Assembly (NCBI GenBank): GCA_041397625.1
Contig: JAWKWH010000006.1
Span: 1-64,000 of the forward strand
Length of the DNA: 64,000 bases
Direction: 5' to 3'
Source of the DNA: JAWKWH01 sp041397625
GTDB taxonomy: Bacteria; Pseudomonadota; Alphaproteobacteria; Rhizobiales; Rhizobiaceae
Notes under the pieces: generated by a model
Databases searched by the model: none
What the model was told of the DNA's origin: nothing
The model's input: the letters and a program-made list of their open reading frames with translations, nothing else
Position numbers and translations under genes: made by a program
Part shown: positions 1-8,348 of the stretch, piece after piece
How positions within the stretch are numbered: the stretch's first letter is position 1
Layout of the letters: every line of letters begins with the position of its first letter

Positions 1-157
<157 letters not shown>

Positions 158-436
158 GCCGTATCGACATTCGGGGTTTGGAACGCGGTATGCGGCAAAA
201 CCGCCCGGTTCAGGGGCGGAACCGATGCAGGGGTCGATCCCGTTCGAGGTTTCGCGACGCCGAGATGGACGGATCAGGCAATCACTTCGTTTTCGTCCTT
301 CCCAAACCAGAACCGGATTCGGACCCTGGTTGGGACGTTTGTCCCGCCTGTGGGCGGCGCTATTGCGCTTGAAGTTTGCTCATTATTAATTAATGTGTTC
401 AATATTGCCCGAAAACCACGAAACCCGCTTATCTCC
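158..436. other. intergenic region before the IclR gene
   Basis: No convincing gene is present. Bases 301-334 hold an imperfect inverted repeat (CCCAAACCAG against CTGGTTGGG) that could fold after the alcohol dehydrogenase gene but lacks a T run. From about 370 the sequence becomes AT-rich, as expected of a promoter, and carries the operator-like site annotated separately. Confidence 0.5.
380..401 (+). promoter_or_regulatory. putative IclR operator, site A
   Basis: TCATTATT at 380-387 is followed after nine bases by GTTCA at 397-401. The same arrangement with the same nine-base spacing recurs at 14869-14890 and, inverted, at 14996-15017. The site lies 36 bases upstream of the ATG chosen for the IclR gene, a usual position for autoregulation. 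Assignment to this regulator is inference from the shared motif. Confidence 0.55.
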
Positions 437-1246
437 ATGGATACGCAAACCAGTTCCCAGGCAAGCTACAGCGTTCCGCCCGTCCAGCGGGCCATGAAGC
501 TTCTCCGCCATGTCGCCGCTGGCAACCGGTGCCGCAACCCGTCCAAGACGGCCAAGGAAATCGGCATCAACCGCACGACGCTGATCCGGCTTCTTGCCAC
601 GCTGGAAGCCGAACGGATGATCGAACCCCTGCCCGACGGCGGCGGCTACCGGCTCGGCACCGGGCTGATCTCGCTGGCAGCGGACGCGCTGAACGACCGC
701 GGCATCGTCCAGACCGCAAGACCTGTCCTGCGCAAGCTGGTGGAGGAACTCAAGCTTTCGGCCCATCTGGGCGTGCGCGAGGGGCGCGAGATCGTCTATC
801 TCGCCCGCGAGACACCGCTGTCGCACCTGGCGTCGACGGTGCGCGAGGGAACCCGCCTGCCCGCTCATGCGACCACCATCGGACGCATCTTGCTGGCCGA
901 GCTGCCGCGCGGCGCCCTGATCGATTTGTACAAGGACGCCGATCTGAAGGCGTTCACCGACAAGACCCGCACGACGCTGGACACCCTCGTTTCGCAACTG
1001 GAAGACGACCGGGCCCGGGGCATGTCCTGGAGCGTGGCCAATTTCGAACCCGAGATCGGTTCGGCGGCCGTTGCGGTACACGACCATCAGGGTCATGCGG
1101 TCGCGGGAATAAACGTCACGGGCCATGCCAGCGTTTTCCAGCCCGGCAGCCCCGCGATCCCCGAGATAGAGCGCCGTCTCAAGGATGCCGCGCGCGAAAT
1201 TTCCGAAGCGCTCGGCTATCGCGGCTGGGGCGCCGAACAGATCTGA
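437..1246 (+). CDS. IclR-family transcriptional regulator
   Basis: The 269-residue product has an N-terminal winged helix (about residues 15-80, with the HTH around KTAKEIGINRTTLIRLLATL) and a C-terminal effector-binding domain (about 85-265, including HLGVREGREIVYLAR and the LPAHATTIGRILLA segment typical of IclR proteins). The frame is open further upstream to 350. ATG 437 is preferred because it gives the family's usual N-terminus and leaves the AT-rich operator-like site A outside the gene. IclR proteins commonly control aromatic catabolic operons, and site A recurs in the promoter region near 14.9 kb, so this is the likely regulator of the leftward operon and the divergent monooxygenase. 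It converges on the pentapeptide-repeat gene, with only seven bases between. Confidence 0.9.
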   Translation: MDTQTSSQASYSVPPVQRAMKLLRHVAAGNRCRNPSKTAKEIGINRTTLIRLLATLEAERMIEPLPDGGGYRLGTGLISLAADALNDRGIVQTARPVLRKLVEELKLSAHLGVREGREIVYLARETPLSHLASTVREGTRLPAHATTIGRILLAELPRGALIDLYKDADLKAFTDKTRTTLDTLVSQLEDDRARGMSWSVANFEPEIGSAAVAVHDHQGHAVAGINVTGHASVFQPGSPAIPEIERRLKDAAREISEALGYRGWGAEQI

Positions 1247-1253
1247 CCGTGCT

Positions 1254-1853
1254 TCAGGCGTAGGTGTAGCCGAAGGACATGCCGAAATCCGGCGTGGCCA
1301 GCGGCCGGTTGCCGAGCCGCGCGTCGCGCAGCCACAGGCGCCCGTGAATCTGGGTGTCGCTCAGGTCGACGCTGTCGGGCAGGCTCACGCCCTGGCACCA
1401 CAGGCCGCCCAGCCATTCGCCGCCGCGGAAGTGCACCGGCCCGCGAAACGATACGCCCTGCAGCGAGAAATTGCCGTAGCAGACGGTCTCGGAGAAATCG
1501 GCGCCGTTATCGAACTGCGCATCGTCGAAACGGCCGATACCGCGAAACTCGGTTCTGCTGAATTCGGCTAGGCTGCGAAAACGGGCGCCCTCGAAGAGCG
1601 CGTCATTCATGAATTGCGCCGCGCCGAACCGGGCCGCCTCGCCGAAATCGGCTTTGCCGAACCAGCTCAGCCCCTCGAACCGGGCGCCGCGGGCGTCCAG
1701 TCCTTCGGGAAACCGGGCGCCGGTGAAATCCACGCCGGACACGGCGCATCCCGACAGGTCGAGCGGCCCCTCGCAGCTGATGCCGGTAAAATCGACGTGA
1801 TGACCGTGTCGATGCGGTTCCGACAGGCGCGCGCGGATCTCCTCGGGGCGCAT
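1254..1853 (-). CDS. pentapeptide-repeat protein
   Basis: The 199-residue product consists mostly of repeating five-residue units with Phe or Leu at the centre and a small residue two before it, for example VDFTG, ARFPE, ARFEG, ADFGE, AQFMN, ALFEG, ARFRS, TEFRG. This pattern predicts a right-handed beta helix. No enzyme motif, signal peptide or membrane segment is seen. Its ATG overlaps the stop codon of the flavodoxin gene by one base (TGATG), implying translational coupling, and it is the last gene of the catabolic operon. Its role there is unknown; pentapeptide-repeat proteins range from gyrase protectors to scaffolds, and nothing here points to one of these. Confidence 0.85.
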   Translation of the reverse strand: MRPEEIRARLSEPHRHGHHVDFTGISCEGPLDLSGCAVSGVDFTGARFPEGLDARGARFEGLSWFGKADFGEAARFGAAQFMNDALFEGARFRSLAEFSRTEFRGIGRFDDAQFDNGADFSETVCYGNFSLQGVSFRGPVHFRGGEWLGGLWCQGVSLPDSVDLSDTQIHGRLWLRDARLGNRPLATPDFGMSFGYTYA

Positions 1854-2320
1854 CACGCAACCTCGCCGAGCACTTGCGAGGCTTCCGCGACGACCGCTTC
1901 GGCCCACGGGAAGGCCAGGTCCTCGGCCATGTCCGAACCCGACGCGTCATGCGCGACACGCTCGCCGATCTGCACGGCGCCACGGGCCTGCATCAGTTCG
2001 GACAGCGATTTCGGCCCGAAATTGAACGTCTCCTCATACTCGCTGTCGCCCATGCCGAAAATCGCGAAACGGACCGCCGACAGGTCGGGCTCCTCCGCCG
2101 AGAGCTTCTCGGCAAAGGGCCTTGCCGACGCCGGCAGCTCGCCATCGCCATAGGTCGAGCAGACCAGTATGTAAAAACGTCCGGGATCGAACGCGTCGAG
2201 CTCGATGTCCGAAAGGTTCATGCAATCGACGTCGTGCTCCGCCTCCAGCTCCGACTGAATGTCCTCGGCCAGCATTTCGGCATTGCCGGTCTCCGTGCCG
2301 TAGAGAATCGTGATGTTCAT
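1853..2320 (-). CDS. flavodoxin / MioC-like FMN protein
   Basis: The 155-residue product is a single flavodoxin domain. It opens with ITILYGTETGNAE, the FMN-phosphate loop (TETGNA at about residues 9-14), followed by the isoalloxazine-contact loops STYGDGELP (about 55-63) and GMGDSEY (about 89-95). Flavodoxins are soluble one-electron carriers. The gene overlaps the preceding reductase gene by four bases (ATGA) and the following pentapeptide gene by one base. With a reductase next to it and a Rieske oxygenase in the same operon but no ferredoxin gene, it is the obvious candidate to carry electrons to the oxygenase. That pairing is inference. Confidence 0.9.
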   Translation of the reverse strand: MNITILYGTETGNAEMLAEDIQSELEAEHDVDCMNLSDIELDAFDPGRFYILVCSTYGDGELPASARPFAEKLSAEEPDLSAVRFAIFGMGDSEYEETFNFGPKSLSELMQARGAVQIGERVAHDASGSDMAEDLAFPWAEAVVAEASQVLGEVA

Positions 2321-3549
2321 TTCCCAGCCTCCTTATCGCCAGCAAGGCGCAACAGTTCGCTCCGATCCGATATTTTGGCGCGGCAGCGCCCTTGCGCCGC
2401 GGCGGCGATCTCCGCGGCATCGATACGCTGCCATCCTTCGTAATCCACGACACCGGCGTGGCGCTCCAGCACGGCCCGGCCCGGCTTCGCTGGACGTGCG
2501 GACAAGTCGGCCAGGATAAGATCGGCGAGCGCCTGGGCGTCGGCCCGGTTCTCCGGAATGGTTCCGCGCGGGCCGCGATTGAACCAGCCGGCGGCGTAAA
2601 GCCCCGGCGCCAACCGCCCGGTTCCGCCCTCGCCGGCCGCCGCGATCATCTCGTCGCGCGGCAGGTCGCCCGCCGCCCTGAACCCGATTGCGGTCAGAAC
2701 GGACGAACATTCGACGGTCTCCTCGCCGGCGGAGGAAGCAAACCGCACCATCGCGCCGCCGTCCGATCCTTCCACCGCCACCGGCGTCAGCCCGAAACGG
2801 AACGTTATCAGGAGCGGTCCGGATTGATGCCCGTCGATGGCCGCGAGCGCATCGAGCCGCTTGCGGCCTTCGGGATCGTCGGTCTCGCCGGCGCCCACGA
2901 CGCGGATGGTCACACCGCCCAGCTTGTGGAGTTCCTTGATCATCACCGGGTCAAACTTGGCCTGCGCGGCGGGCGACCGGCCGACGATGGTGATTTCCCC
3001 GATACCCGATCGCGCCAGCCAGTCGCTCGGCCCCGGCCCCAGGTCGGTGCCGTCCAGCTCGTCCGGCGCCTTCGCCAGAAGCCGCAGCAGGTCGATCGCC
3101 ACATTGCCGTTGCCGACGATCAGCGGCCGTGAGCCAATGGCCGGAAGCGCCTCGGCATCCGGGTGTTCGTAAAGGGCCCGCGTCAGCGTGCCGGCGCCAT
3201 GTATGCAGGGCAGATCGTCGCCGGGAATTCCCAGGCGGCGGTCGCCCGCCAGCCCCGCGGCCAGCACGACCACGTCATAGGCGTCGCGCAGTTCGTCGAG
3301 CGCGATGTCGCGACCAACCGCCACATTGCCGAAAAACCGCGCGCCCTGCCGCTCGAAGACGCGGGCGAACTGCCGCGCGACGGCCTTGGTTCCCTGGTGA
3401 TCGGCGGCGACGCCGTAGCGAACCAGTCCGTAGGGCACCGGCAGCGCATCGATCACGTCGAGTTCGAGGTCCGGCTGCGCCTTCAGCAGCGCCTGCGCCA
3501 GATAGCAACCCGAGGGCCCTGCCCCGACTACCGCGATCTTTCCGCTCAT
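2317..3549 (-). CDS. adrenodoxin-reductase/FprA-type NADPH-ferredoxin (flavodoxin) reductase
   Basis: The 410-residue product begins MSGKIAVVGAGPSGCYLA with the FAD-binding GxGxxG at residues 9-14, followed by PYGLVRYGVAADH, characteristic of adrenodoxin reductase. An internal GNGNVAIDLLRLL (about residue 150) is the NADPH-binding loop, and WFNRGPRGTIPENRADA near the C-terminus matches the conserved FAD/NADP contact region of this family. It would pass electrons from NAD(P)H to a small carrier, here most likely the flavodoxin encoded immediately downstream. The ATG at 3549 overlaps the aldehyde dehydrogenase stop by four bases. The frame is open far upstream, but only this start gives the Rossmann motif at the N-terminus. 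Confidence 0.9.
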   Translation of the reverse strand: MSGKIAVVGAGPSGCYLAQALLKAQPDLELDVIDALPVPYGLVRYGVAADHQGTKAVARQFARVFERQGARFFGNVAVGRDIALDELRDAYDVVVLAAGLAGDRRLGIPGDDLPCIHGAGTLTRALYEHPDAEALPAIGSRPLIVGNGNVAIDLLRLLAKAPDELDGTDLGPGPSDWLARSGIGEITIVGRSPAAQAKFDPVMIKELHKLGGVTIRVVGAGETDDPEGRKRLDALAAIDGHQSGPLLITFRFGLTPVAVEGSDGGAMVRFASSAGEETVECSSVLTAIGFRAAGDLPRDEMIAAAGEGGTGRLAPGLYAAGWFNRGPRGTIPENRADAQALADLILADLSARPAKPGRAVLERHAGVVDYEGWQRIDAAEIAAAAQGRCRAKISDRSELLRLAGDKEAGK

Positions 3550-5051
3550 GACGCCGCCGCCGCCTCGCCCGCCCACGGATGCGGGGCTTCCGTCAGGTCC
3601 GTGTAGAAGCTTTTCTGGGCCATGTAGGCGTAGAGCCCTTGGCGACCCTTCTCCCGTCCGACGCCGCTGTCCCGTTCGCCGCCAAAGGGTGTGGAGATCG
3701 AAAACTGCTTGTAGGTATTGTGCCAGATCGTGCCGGCATTGATCGCGCGCCCGAGGCGCCAGGCTTTCGGGAAGCTCCTCGTCCACAGGCCGCAGGCCAG
3801 CCCGTACGCGCTGTCGTTCGCCTGCGCGATCACATCCGCCTCGTCCTCGAACGGCAACACCGCCAGGACCGGGCCGAACACTTCGTCGCGGCAAAGGCGG
3901 GCGCTGTTCGCAAGCCCGGCGAAAATCGTCGGCAGGTAGTAGCTGCCGCGCGAAAACGCCTCGCCCTCGGGCGCACCGCCGCCGCAAAGCAGTTCGCCGC
4001 CGTCCTCCAGCGCGCGGGAAACATGTCCCGCCACCTCGTCGCGGTGATCCGTGTGGATCAGCGGCGCAACCTGCGTAGCGGCGTCGAAGGGATGGCCGAC
4101 CCGCAATCTCTTCGTCGTGGCGACGAGGCGGGCAACGAATTCGTCGTAAACCGGTCGTTCGACAAACAGGCGCGAGCCGGCGATGCAGCTCTGCCCCGTC
4201 GACGAGAAGATGCCGAACAGCACGCCGGCGACCGCAAGATCCATGTCCGCGTCGGCGAAGACGATGGTGGGTGATTTGCCGCCAAGTTCGAGGCTCACCG
4301 GCATCAGCTTTTCCGCCGCCTTGCGGGCGAGGTTGCGCCCCGTCTCCGTGCCGCCGGTGAAGCTGACCTTGGCGATATCGGCATGCTCGACCAGCAGATT
4401 GCCGATTTCGCGGCCGGAGCCCGGAAGCACCGAGAACAGCCCTTTCGGCAGGCCGGCCTCGTCGACGATGCGCGCCAGCTCCAGCGCCGTCAGCGGCGAC
4501 CAAGAGGCGGGCTTCAGTATCACCGCATTGCCCGCGGCCAATGCGGGCGCGACCTTCTGCGCGTCGGATGCGATGGGCGAATTCCACGGCGTGATCGCGC
4601 CCACGACGCCGAGAGGCTCGTGGACAGACATGGTCAGCGCGCTGCCGCGCTGAACCGTCAGCTCCTCATCCATGGTTTCCAGCACGGCGCCGAAATAGCG
4701 GAACGTGCCGGCAGCCGAGCCTGCGAGCGCCGCCGTCTCGCGCAACGTCTTGCCCGTATCGCTCGACTGGATGCGGCTGATCCGGCCTATGTTCGCCTCG
4801 ATCCCGTCGGCAATGCGGTAGAGAAAGCGCGCGCGCTCATGCGGTCTCAGGTTGCGCCAGGCGGGATCGGCCTGCGCCGCCTTGGCCTGCGCAACCGCCT
4901 CTTCGCCGTCCGCCGCCGAGGCGCCGGCAAGCGTCCGGTTGACCGTGCCATCGGCGGGAAAAACGGATGTGATCTCCGCGCCGCGGCCCTTTTTCCACTC
5001 TCCACCGATATATAGGCTGCCGTCGGGCAGCTCTTCCAGTTGCATATCCAT
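3546..5051 (-). CDS. NAD(P)-dependent aldehyde dehydrogenase
   Basis: The 501-residue product is a full-length aldehyde dehydrogenase. It carries ITPWNSP (about 153-159), the Rossmann FTGG at 231-234, the general base Glu255 in LELGGK and the nucleophile Cys289 in TGQSCIAGSR, with a C-terminal FGGERDSGVGRE motif. It oxidises an aldehyde to an acid, presumably a side-chain or ring-cleavage product of this operon. The ATG at 5051 shares one base with the stop of the aspartate-dehydrogenase-like gene (TGATG), and its own stop overlaps the next start by four bases. The substrate cannot be told from sequence. Confidence 0.93.
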   Translation of the reverse strand: MDMQLEELPDGSLYIGGEWKKGRGAEITSVFPADGTVNRTLAGASAADGEEAVAQAKAAQADPAWRNLRPHERARFLYRIADGIEANIGRISRIQSSDTGKTLRETAALAGSAAGTFRYFGAVLETMDEELTVQRGSALTMSVHEPLGVVGAITPWNSPIASDAQKVAPALAAGNAVILKPASWSPLTALELARIVDEAGLPKGLFSVLPGSGREIGNLLVEHADIAKVSFTGGTETGRNLARKAAEKLMPVSLELGGKSPTIVFADADMDLAVAGVLFGIFSSTGQSCIAGSRLFVERPVYDEFVARLVATTKRLRVGHPFDAATQVAPLIHTDHRDEVAGHVSRALEDGGELLCGGGAPEGEAFSRGSYYLPTIFAGLANSARLCRDEVFGPVLAVLPFEDEADVIAQANDSAYGLACGLWTRSFPKAWRLGRAINAGTIWHNTYKQFSISTPFGGERDSGVGREKGRQGLYAYMAQKSFYTDLTEAPHPWAGEAAAAS

Positions 5052-5872
5052 CAGATCACCATTGGCTCGATGCGGTTCCGCACTTCGCGGAGAACCGAGT
5101 AGACCGTCGCCATGCTGGTTTTCGCGTTGCCCGCCGACGGCGCGTTCGCGATCTCGATGCGCGCTTCGGCGAGCGGTGATTTCAGTTCCCATACGTGCCT
5201 GTTTCCGGTTGCGCCCGGGTCGGCCACCAGCTCGACCCGCGTATTCTCGAAACCGGCGCCGGCGAGTGCCAGCGTGGCGGCGACGTTTGCATTTTTCGGG
5301 TAGGTTCGTGCCGCCTGCCCTGCGCTGCCACTGAAGAACGTCGCCGGCTCGCACAGGGCGTCGAGGTCCAGCGCCTTCTCGGCGGCGGTCCCCGCCCAGG
5401 CCCGTGGCGGCTTGATGCCGCGATAGGTTACGGCCAGTCCGTCCGCCGCCGACATCGCCGCCAGGAAATCGATCCCGCCGATCGCGCCCGACGGAAGGAC
5501 GATCCGCGATCCGCCGGCAATGGCGGCCCGGCGCAGACGCTCGTACAGCCGTTCATCGGCCAACGCCCCTATCGAAACGACAATCGTGTCGACACCGGCC
5601 TCCAGGATGGCCGGCACGTGGTCGGACACCGCCTGGTGACCGGCGCATTCGACCACCAGGTCCGGCCCGGACGAGAGCAGTTCGGCCGTTGCGGTCACCA
5701 CCGCTACGTCTCCGGTCAGGTCGGACAGCTCCGCCGCGATCCTCGCAAGCGCATCGCCCGCCCGTTCCGGCCGCGTCAGCACGGTCAGCGACTGAAGTCC
5801 CAGGCCGGTATCGCGCATCAGCGCAAGAAGGCCGGTGGCGATATTGCCGAAACCGATCAGGCCGAGCCGCAT
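5051..5872 (-). CDS. L-aspartate dehydrogenase-like NAD(P)-dependent oxidoreductase
   Basis: The 273-residue product has the Rossmann opening MRLGLIGFGNIATGL, a VVECAGHQAV segment, PSGAIGGIDF and KNANVAATLALAG, with a conserved His in GNRHVWE. These are landmarks of the NadX/aspartate dehydrogenase family, which deaminates or forms aspartate using NAD(P). No nadA or nadB partner is nearby. In this setting it more likely acts on an amino acid or imine released from the aromatic substrate; that is inference. The frame is open to 5929, but ATG 5872 puts the nucleotide-binding motif at the N-terminus and lies four bases after the upstream gene. Confidence 0.8.
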   Translation of the reverse strand: MRLGLIGFGNIATGLLALMRDTGLGLQSLTVLTRPERAGDALARIAAELSDLTGDVAVVTATAELLSSGPDLVVECAGHQAVSDHVPAILEAGVDTIVVSIGALADERLYERLRRAAIAGGSRIVLPSGAIGGIDFLAAMSAADGLAVTYRGIKPPRAWAGTAAEKALDLDALCEPATFFSGSAGQAARTYPKNANVAATLALAGAGFENTRVELVADPGATGNRHVWELKSPLAEARIEIANAPSAGNAKTSMATVYSVLREVRNRIEPMVI

Positions 5873-5876
5873 GGGA

Positions 5877-7550
5877 TCACTCCGTCTTCTGCGCCGATCC
5901 GGCCGGCGGACCCGCGAAGGCCTCGCCAAAGGGGCCGATGGTGCACATATCGATTTCGATCAGCCGCGGTCCCTCGGCGGAAAGTGCATCGGCGAGCGCC
6001 GCCTCGAAATCGGCCAGATCGGCAACCTTTTGGTGCGGCATGCCGACCGATTTGCAGAACAGTCCGAAATCCGGCACCCGCAGCACCGAGTAGTGCCGGC
6101 GACTGTCATATTGGGCGTCCTGGATGTTGCGGATGACGCCGTAGGCCTTGTCGTTCATCAGGACGTAGACCAGCGGCGCGTTTTCCTCGACCGCGGTGAT
6201 CATCTCGGCAAGACCGAGCATCGTGCCGCCATCGCCGAGAAGCGTGATTGCCTTGCAACCGTCGCAGGCGAGCGCCGCGCCGACGCCCATCGCGACGCCC
6301 TGGCCGATTCCGCCGCCGAGCGCATGCACGCCCTGCCGCGGGTCGGAAAGTCTGACGTAACGGTTGCCGAAGGTCGAATTGGAGATGGTGACGTCGCGTA
6401 CCCAGGCATGTTTGCCGGCCACCACCGCCGTGTTCACGACGTCCGCCACGACCTGGTAGGGGCCGAGCTGGTCCCGCAGCCGCCCTTCGGCCTGCGCCCG
6501 TGCGCGGGCGATGTCGAAGGCGAGGTTGCCGTCGCTGTCGAGCCGTTCGGGCAGCCGCTCGAGCAGCCGCGCAAGCGTGTCTCGCGCATCGCCATGGACA
6601 AACAGATCGACGGGATAATTGCGCCCGCCTTGCGCCGCGTCGGCATCGATCTGGATGAGCCTGGCGGGGAACGGCATGCGGTTGTCGCGGGTCTCGTTTC
6701 CGCGAAGCCGCGAGCCGACGATGATCATGAGATCGCAGCTCTGGTAGAGCTCCGCCGCCTCCGCGACCATATTGAAGGCGCCGAGCGTTGAGCTTTCTTC
6801 CTCCGATACGGTGCCGCGGCCGTTCGTCGAGGTGACGATGCCGACGCCGCGGCGCATCAATTCGGTCGCCTCGGCGGATGCTTCGCGCGCACCGCCGCCC
6901 AGCCACAGCATCGGCCGGCGCGCTTGCTTCAGCGCCTCGGCGATGCGATCGACGGCCTCGTCCCCCGCGACCGGGCGAACGGGAACCGGCCGGCAGATCT
7001 GGCCCGGCGCCGCCGCCAGGCTGCGCTGCACGTCCACCGGGATTTCCAGGCTCACCGGTCCGCTTGGTGCCGAAAGCGCGTCGGAAACGGCCGCCGAAAG
7101 CGCGCCGATCGCGCCGCTGGCGTCCCACATGCGGTGGGTAGACTTCGACACGCCGCGCAGCATCTCGGGCTGGCGCGGCACATCGTGGATCGCCGCGCGG
7201 TTGCGGTCGGCATAGGCAAGGTCGACCTGGCTGGTCAGGTGCAGCACCCGGCTGCCGGCCGTTAGCGCCTCGGCCTGCGCGCCAGCGGCATTGCCCGCCG
7301 CCGTTCCGGTCGAGGTGATGCAGACGCCGAGACCGCCGGAGACCCGCGCATAGGCGTCGGCCATGTTCATGGCGCCCGCTTCGCCACGCGCCGGAACGAA
7401 CCGGATGCGCCCCTGCCGCGCCACGGCATCGAGGATCGGCATGTTGTGAATGGAGATCACGCCGAACATGGTCGTGACGCCGATATCGGCGAGGTAGCGG
7501 GCGATGAAATCGCCGACCGTCTCGGATCGTAGTGCCGTTTCGTGTTTCAT
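5877..7550 (-). CDS. thiamine-diphosphate-dependent enzyme (acetolactate synthase/benzoylformate decarboxylase superfamily)
   Basis: The 557-residue product has the three-domain layout of this superfamily. An N-terminal pyrimidine-binding domain carries the catalytic Glu57 in PARGEAGAMNMADAYAR, a central domain lies around residues 190-335, and a C-terminal domain carries the diphosphate/Mg motif, Gly439-Asp440-Gly441 to Asn466-Asp467. Members decarboxylate or ligate 2-oxo acids. Within this operon it could decarboxylate a ring-cleavage 2-oxo acid to an aldehyde for the dehydrogenase downstream; this order is inferred. No small regulatory subunit of acetolactate synthase is present, which argues against a biosynthetic role. 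Confidence 0.88.
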   Translation of the reverse strand: MKHETALRSETVGDFIARYLADIGVTTMFGVISIHNMPILDAVARQGRIRFVPARGEAGAMNMADAYARVSGGLGVCITSTGTAAGNAAGAQAEALTAGSRVLHLTSQVDLAYADRNRAAIHDVPRQPEMLRGVSKSTHRMWDASGAIGALSAAVSDALSAPSGPVSLEIPVDVQRSLAAAPGQICRPVPVRPVAGDEAVDRIAEALKQARRPMLWLGGGAREASAEATELMRRGVGIVTSTNGRGTVSEEESSTLGAFNMVAEAAELYQSCDLMIIVGSRLRGNETRDNRMPFPARLIQIDADAAQGGRNYPVDLFVHGDARDTLARLLERLPERLDSDGNLAFDIARARAQAEGRLRDQLGPYQVVADVVNTAVVAGKHAWVRDVTISNSTFGNRYVRLSDPRQGVHALGGGIGQGVAMGVGAALACDGCKAITLLGDGGTMLGLAEMITAVEENAPLVYVLMNDKAYGVIRNIQDAQYDSRRHYSVLRVPDFGLFCKSVGMPHQKVADLADFEAALADALSAEGPRLIEIDMCTIGPFGEAFAGPPAGSAQKTE

Positions 7551-7559
7551 GTCCGTTCC

Positions 7560-8348
7560 TCAGATATGGCGATTCATGCCGCCCGACACGTCGAGCTGCG
7601 CGCCGGTGATGTAGCTGGCCGCGCGCGATCCCAGGAACGCGATCGCATTGGCCGCCTCCTCGGGCGCGCCAAGGCGGCCGAGCGGTATGCCTTTCCGGGC
7701 CGCGAGAGCGCCGTACCATTCGGCGCGGCTGACGCTCTGGTCTTCGCGCTCAGCGAAGCGCCGGGTCCACTGGCCGGACTTGATCAGCCCCATGAGGACC
7801 GCGTTGACCCGGACATCCGGCGCCAGTTCGACCGAGAGCGACTTCAGCATGTTCTGCACGCCGGCGCGGGCCGACGATGTGCAGACCATGTGCGGCTCCG
7901 GCTGGTAGGCGAGAAGCGAATTGACGGCGACGATCGCGCCCTTCGCCTCGCGCAGCATCGGCAGGAAAGCACGGATGGGATAGATCTGGCTGAACAGCTT
8001 GAGATCGTATTCCTCGCGCCAGTCGGCATCGCTCGTTTCGGCGAACGTCGTCTGCCGGCCCTGGCCCGCATTGTTCACCAGCAGATCGCAGCGGCCATAC
8101 GTTTCGAAAACCTCTTCTGCGAACGTGCCCACATCGCTCTCGTCCAGAACGGAGAGCGCCCGTGCCAAGACCCTGTCGGCTCCAAAGTCGCGCCGCAGCA
8201 CCTCGGCGACGCTGTCCAGCCGCGATTGGTTGCGGGCGCACAACGCAACCTTGGCGCCCAGGCCCAGAAGCACCTGCACCGTGGCGAGGCCGATTCCCGA
8301 CGAGCCGCCGGTCACGACCGCGACCGATCCCTCGTAACCCAGTTTCAT
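7560..8348 (-). CDS. short-chain dehydrogenase/reductase with altered catalytic residues
   Basis: The 262-residue product has a classical SDR cofactor site (TGGSSGIG, about residues 13-20) and NNAG at 92-95. The catalytic serine position is present (Ser144 in VNSLLA). The expected YxxxK, however, reads T157-S-S-A-R161 followed by AG, so Tyr is replaced by Thr and Lys by Arg. The C-terminal GAQLDVSGGMNRHI is normal. It may be a divergent enzyme using other acid/base residues or a non-catalytic homologue. ATG 8348 overlaps the preceding dioxygenase stop by four bases. Confidence 0.88.
   Translation of the reverse strand: MKLGYEGSVAVVTGGSSGIGLATVQVLLGLGAKVALCARNQSRLDSVAEVLRRDFGADRVLARALSVLDESDVGTFAEEVFETYGRCDLLVNNAGQGRQTTFAETSDADWREEYDLKLFSQIYPIRAFLPMLREAKGAIVAVNSLLAYQPEPHMVCTSSARAGVQNMLKSLSVELAPDVRVNAVLMGLIKSGQWTRRFAEREDQSVSRAEWYGALAARKGIPLGRLGAPEEAANAIAFLGSRAASYITGAQLDVSGGMNRHI

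Noticed and set aside
301..334. Terminator for the alcohol dehydrogenase gene
   Set aside because: The inverted repeat is imperfect, has no T run and lies 144 bases after the stop codon.
5877..7550. Acetolactate synthase for branched-chain amino-acid synthesis
   Set aside because: No small regulatory subunit or ilv genes are nearby and the gene is embedded in a catabolic operon, so a general ThDP-enzyme call is safer.
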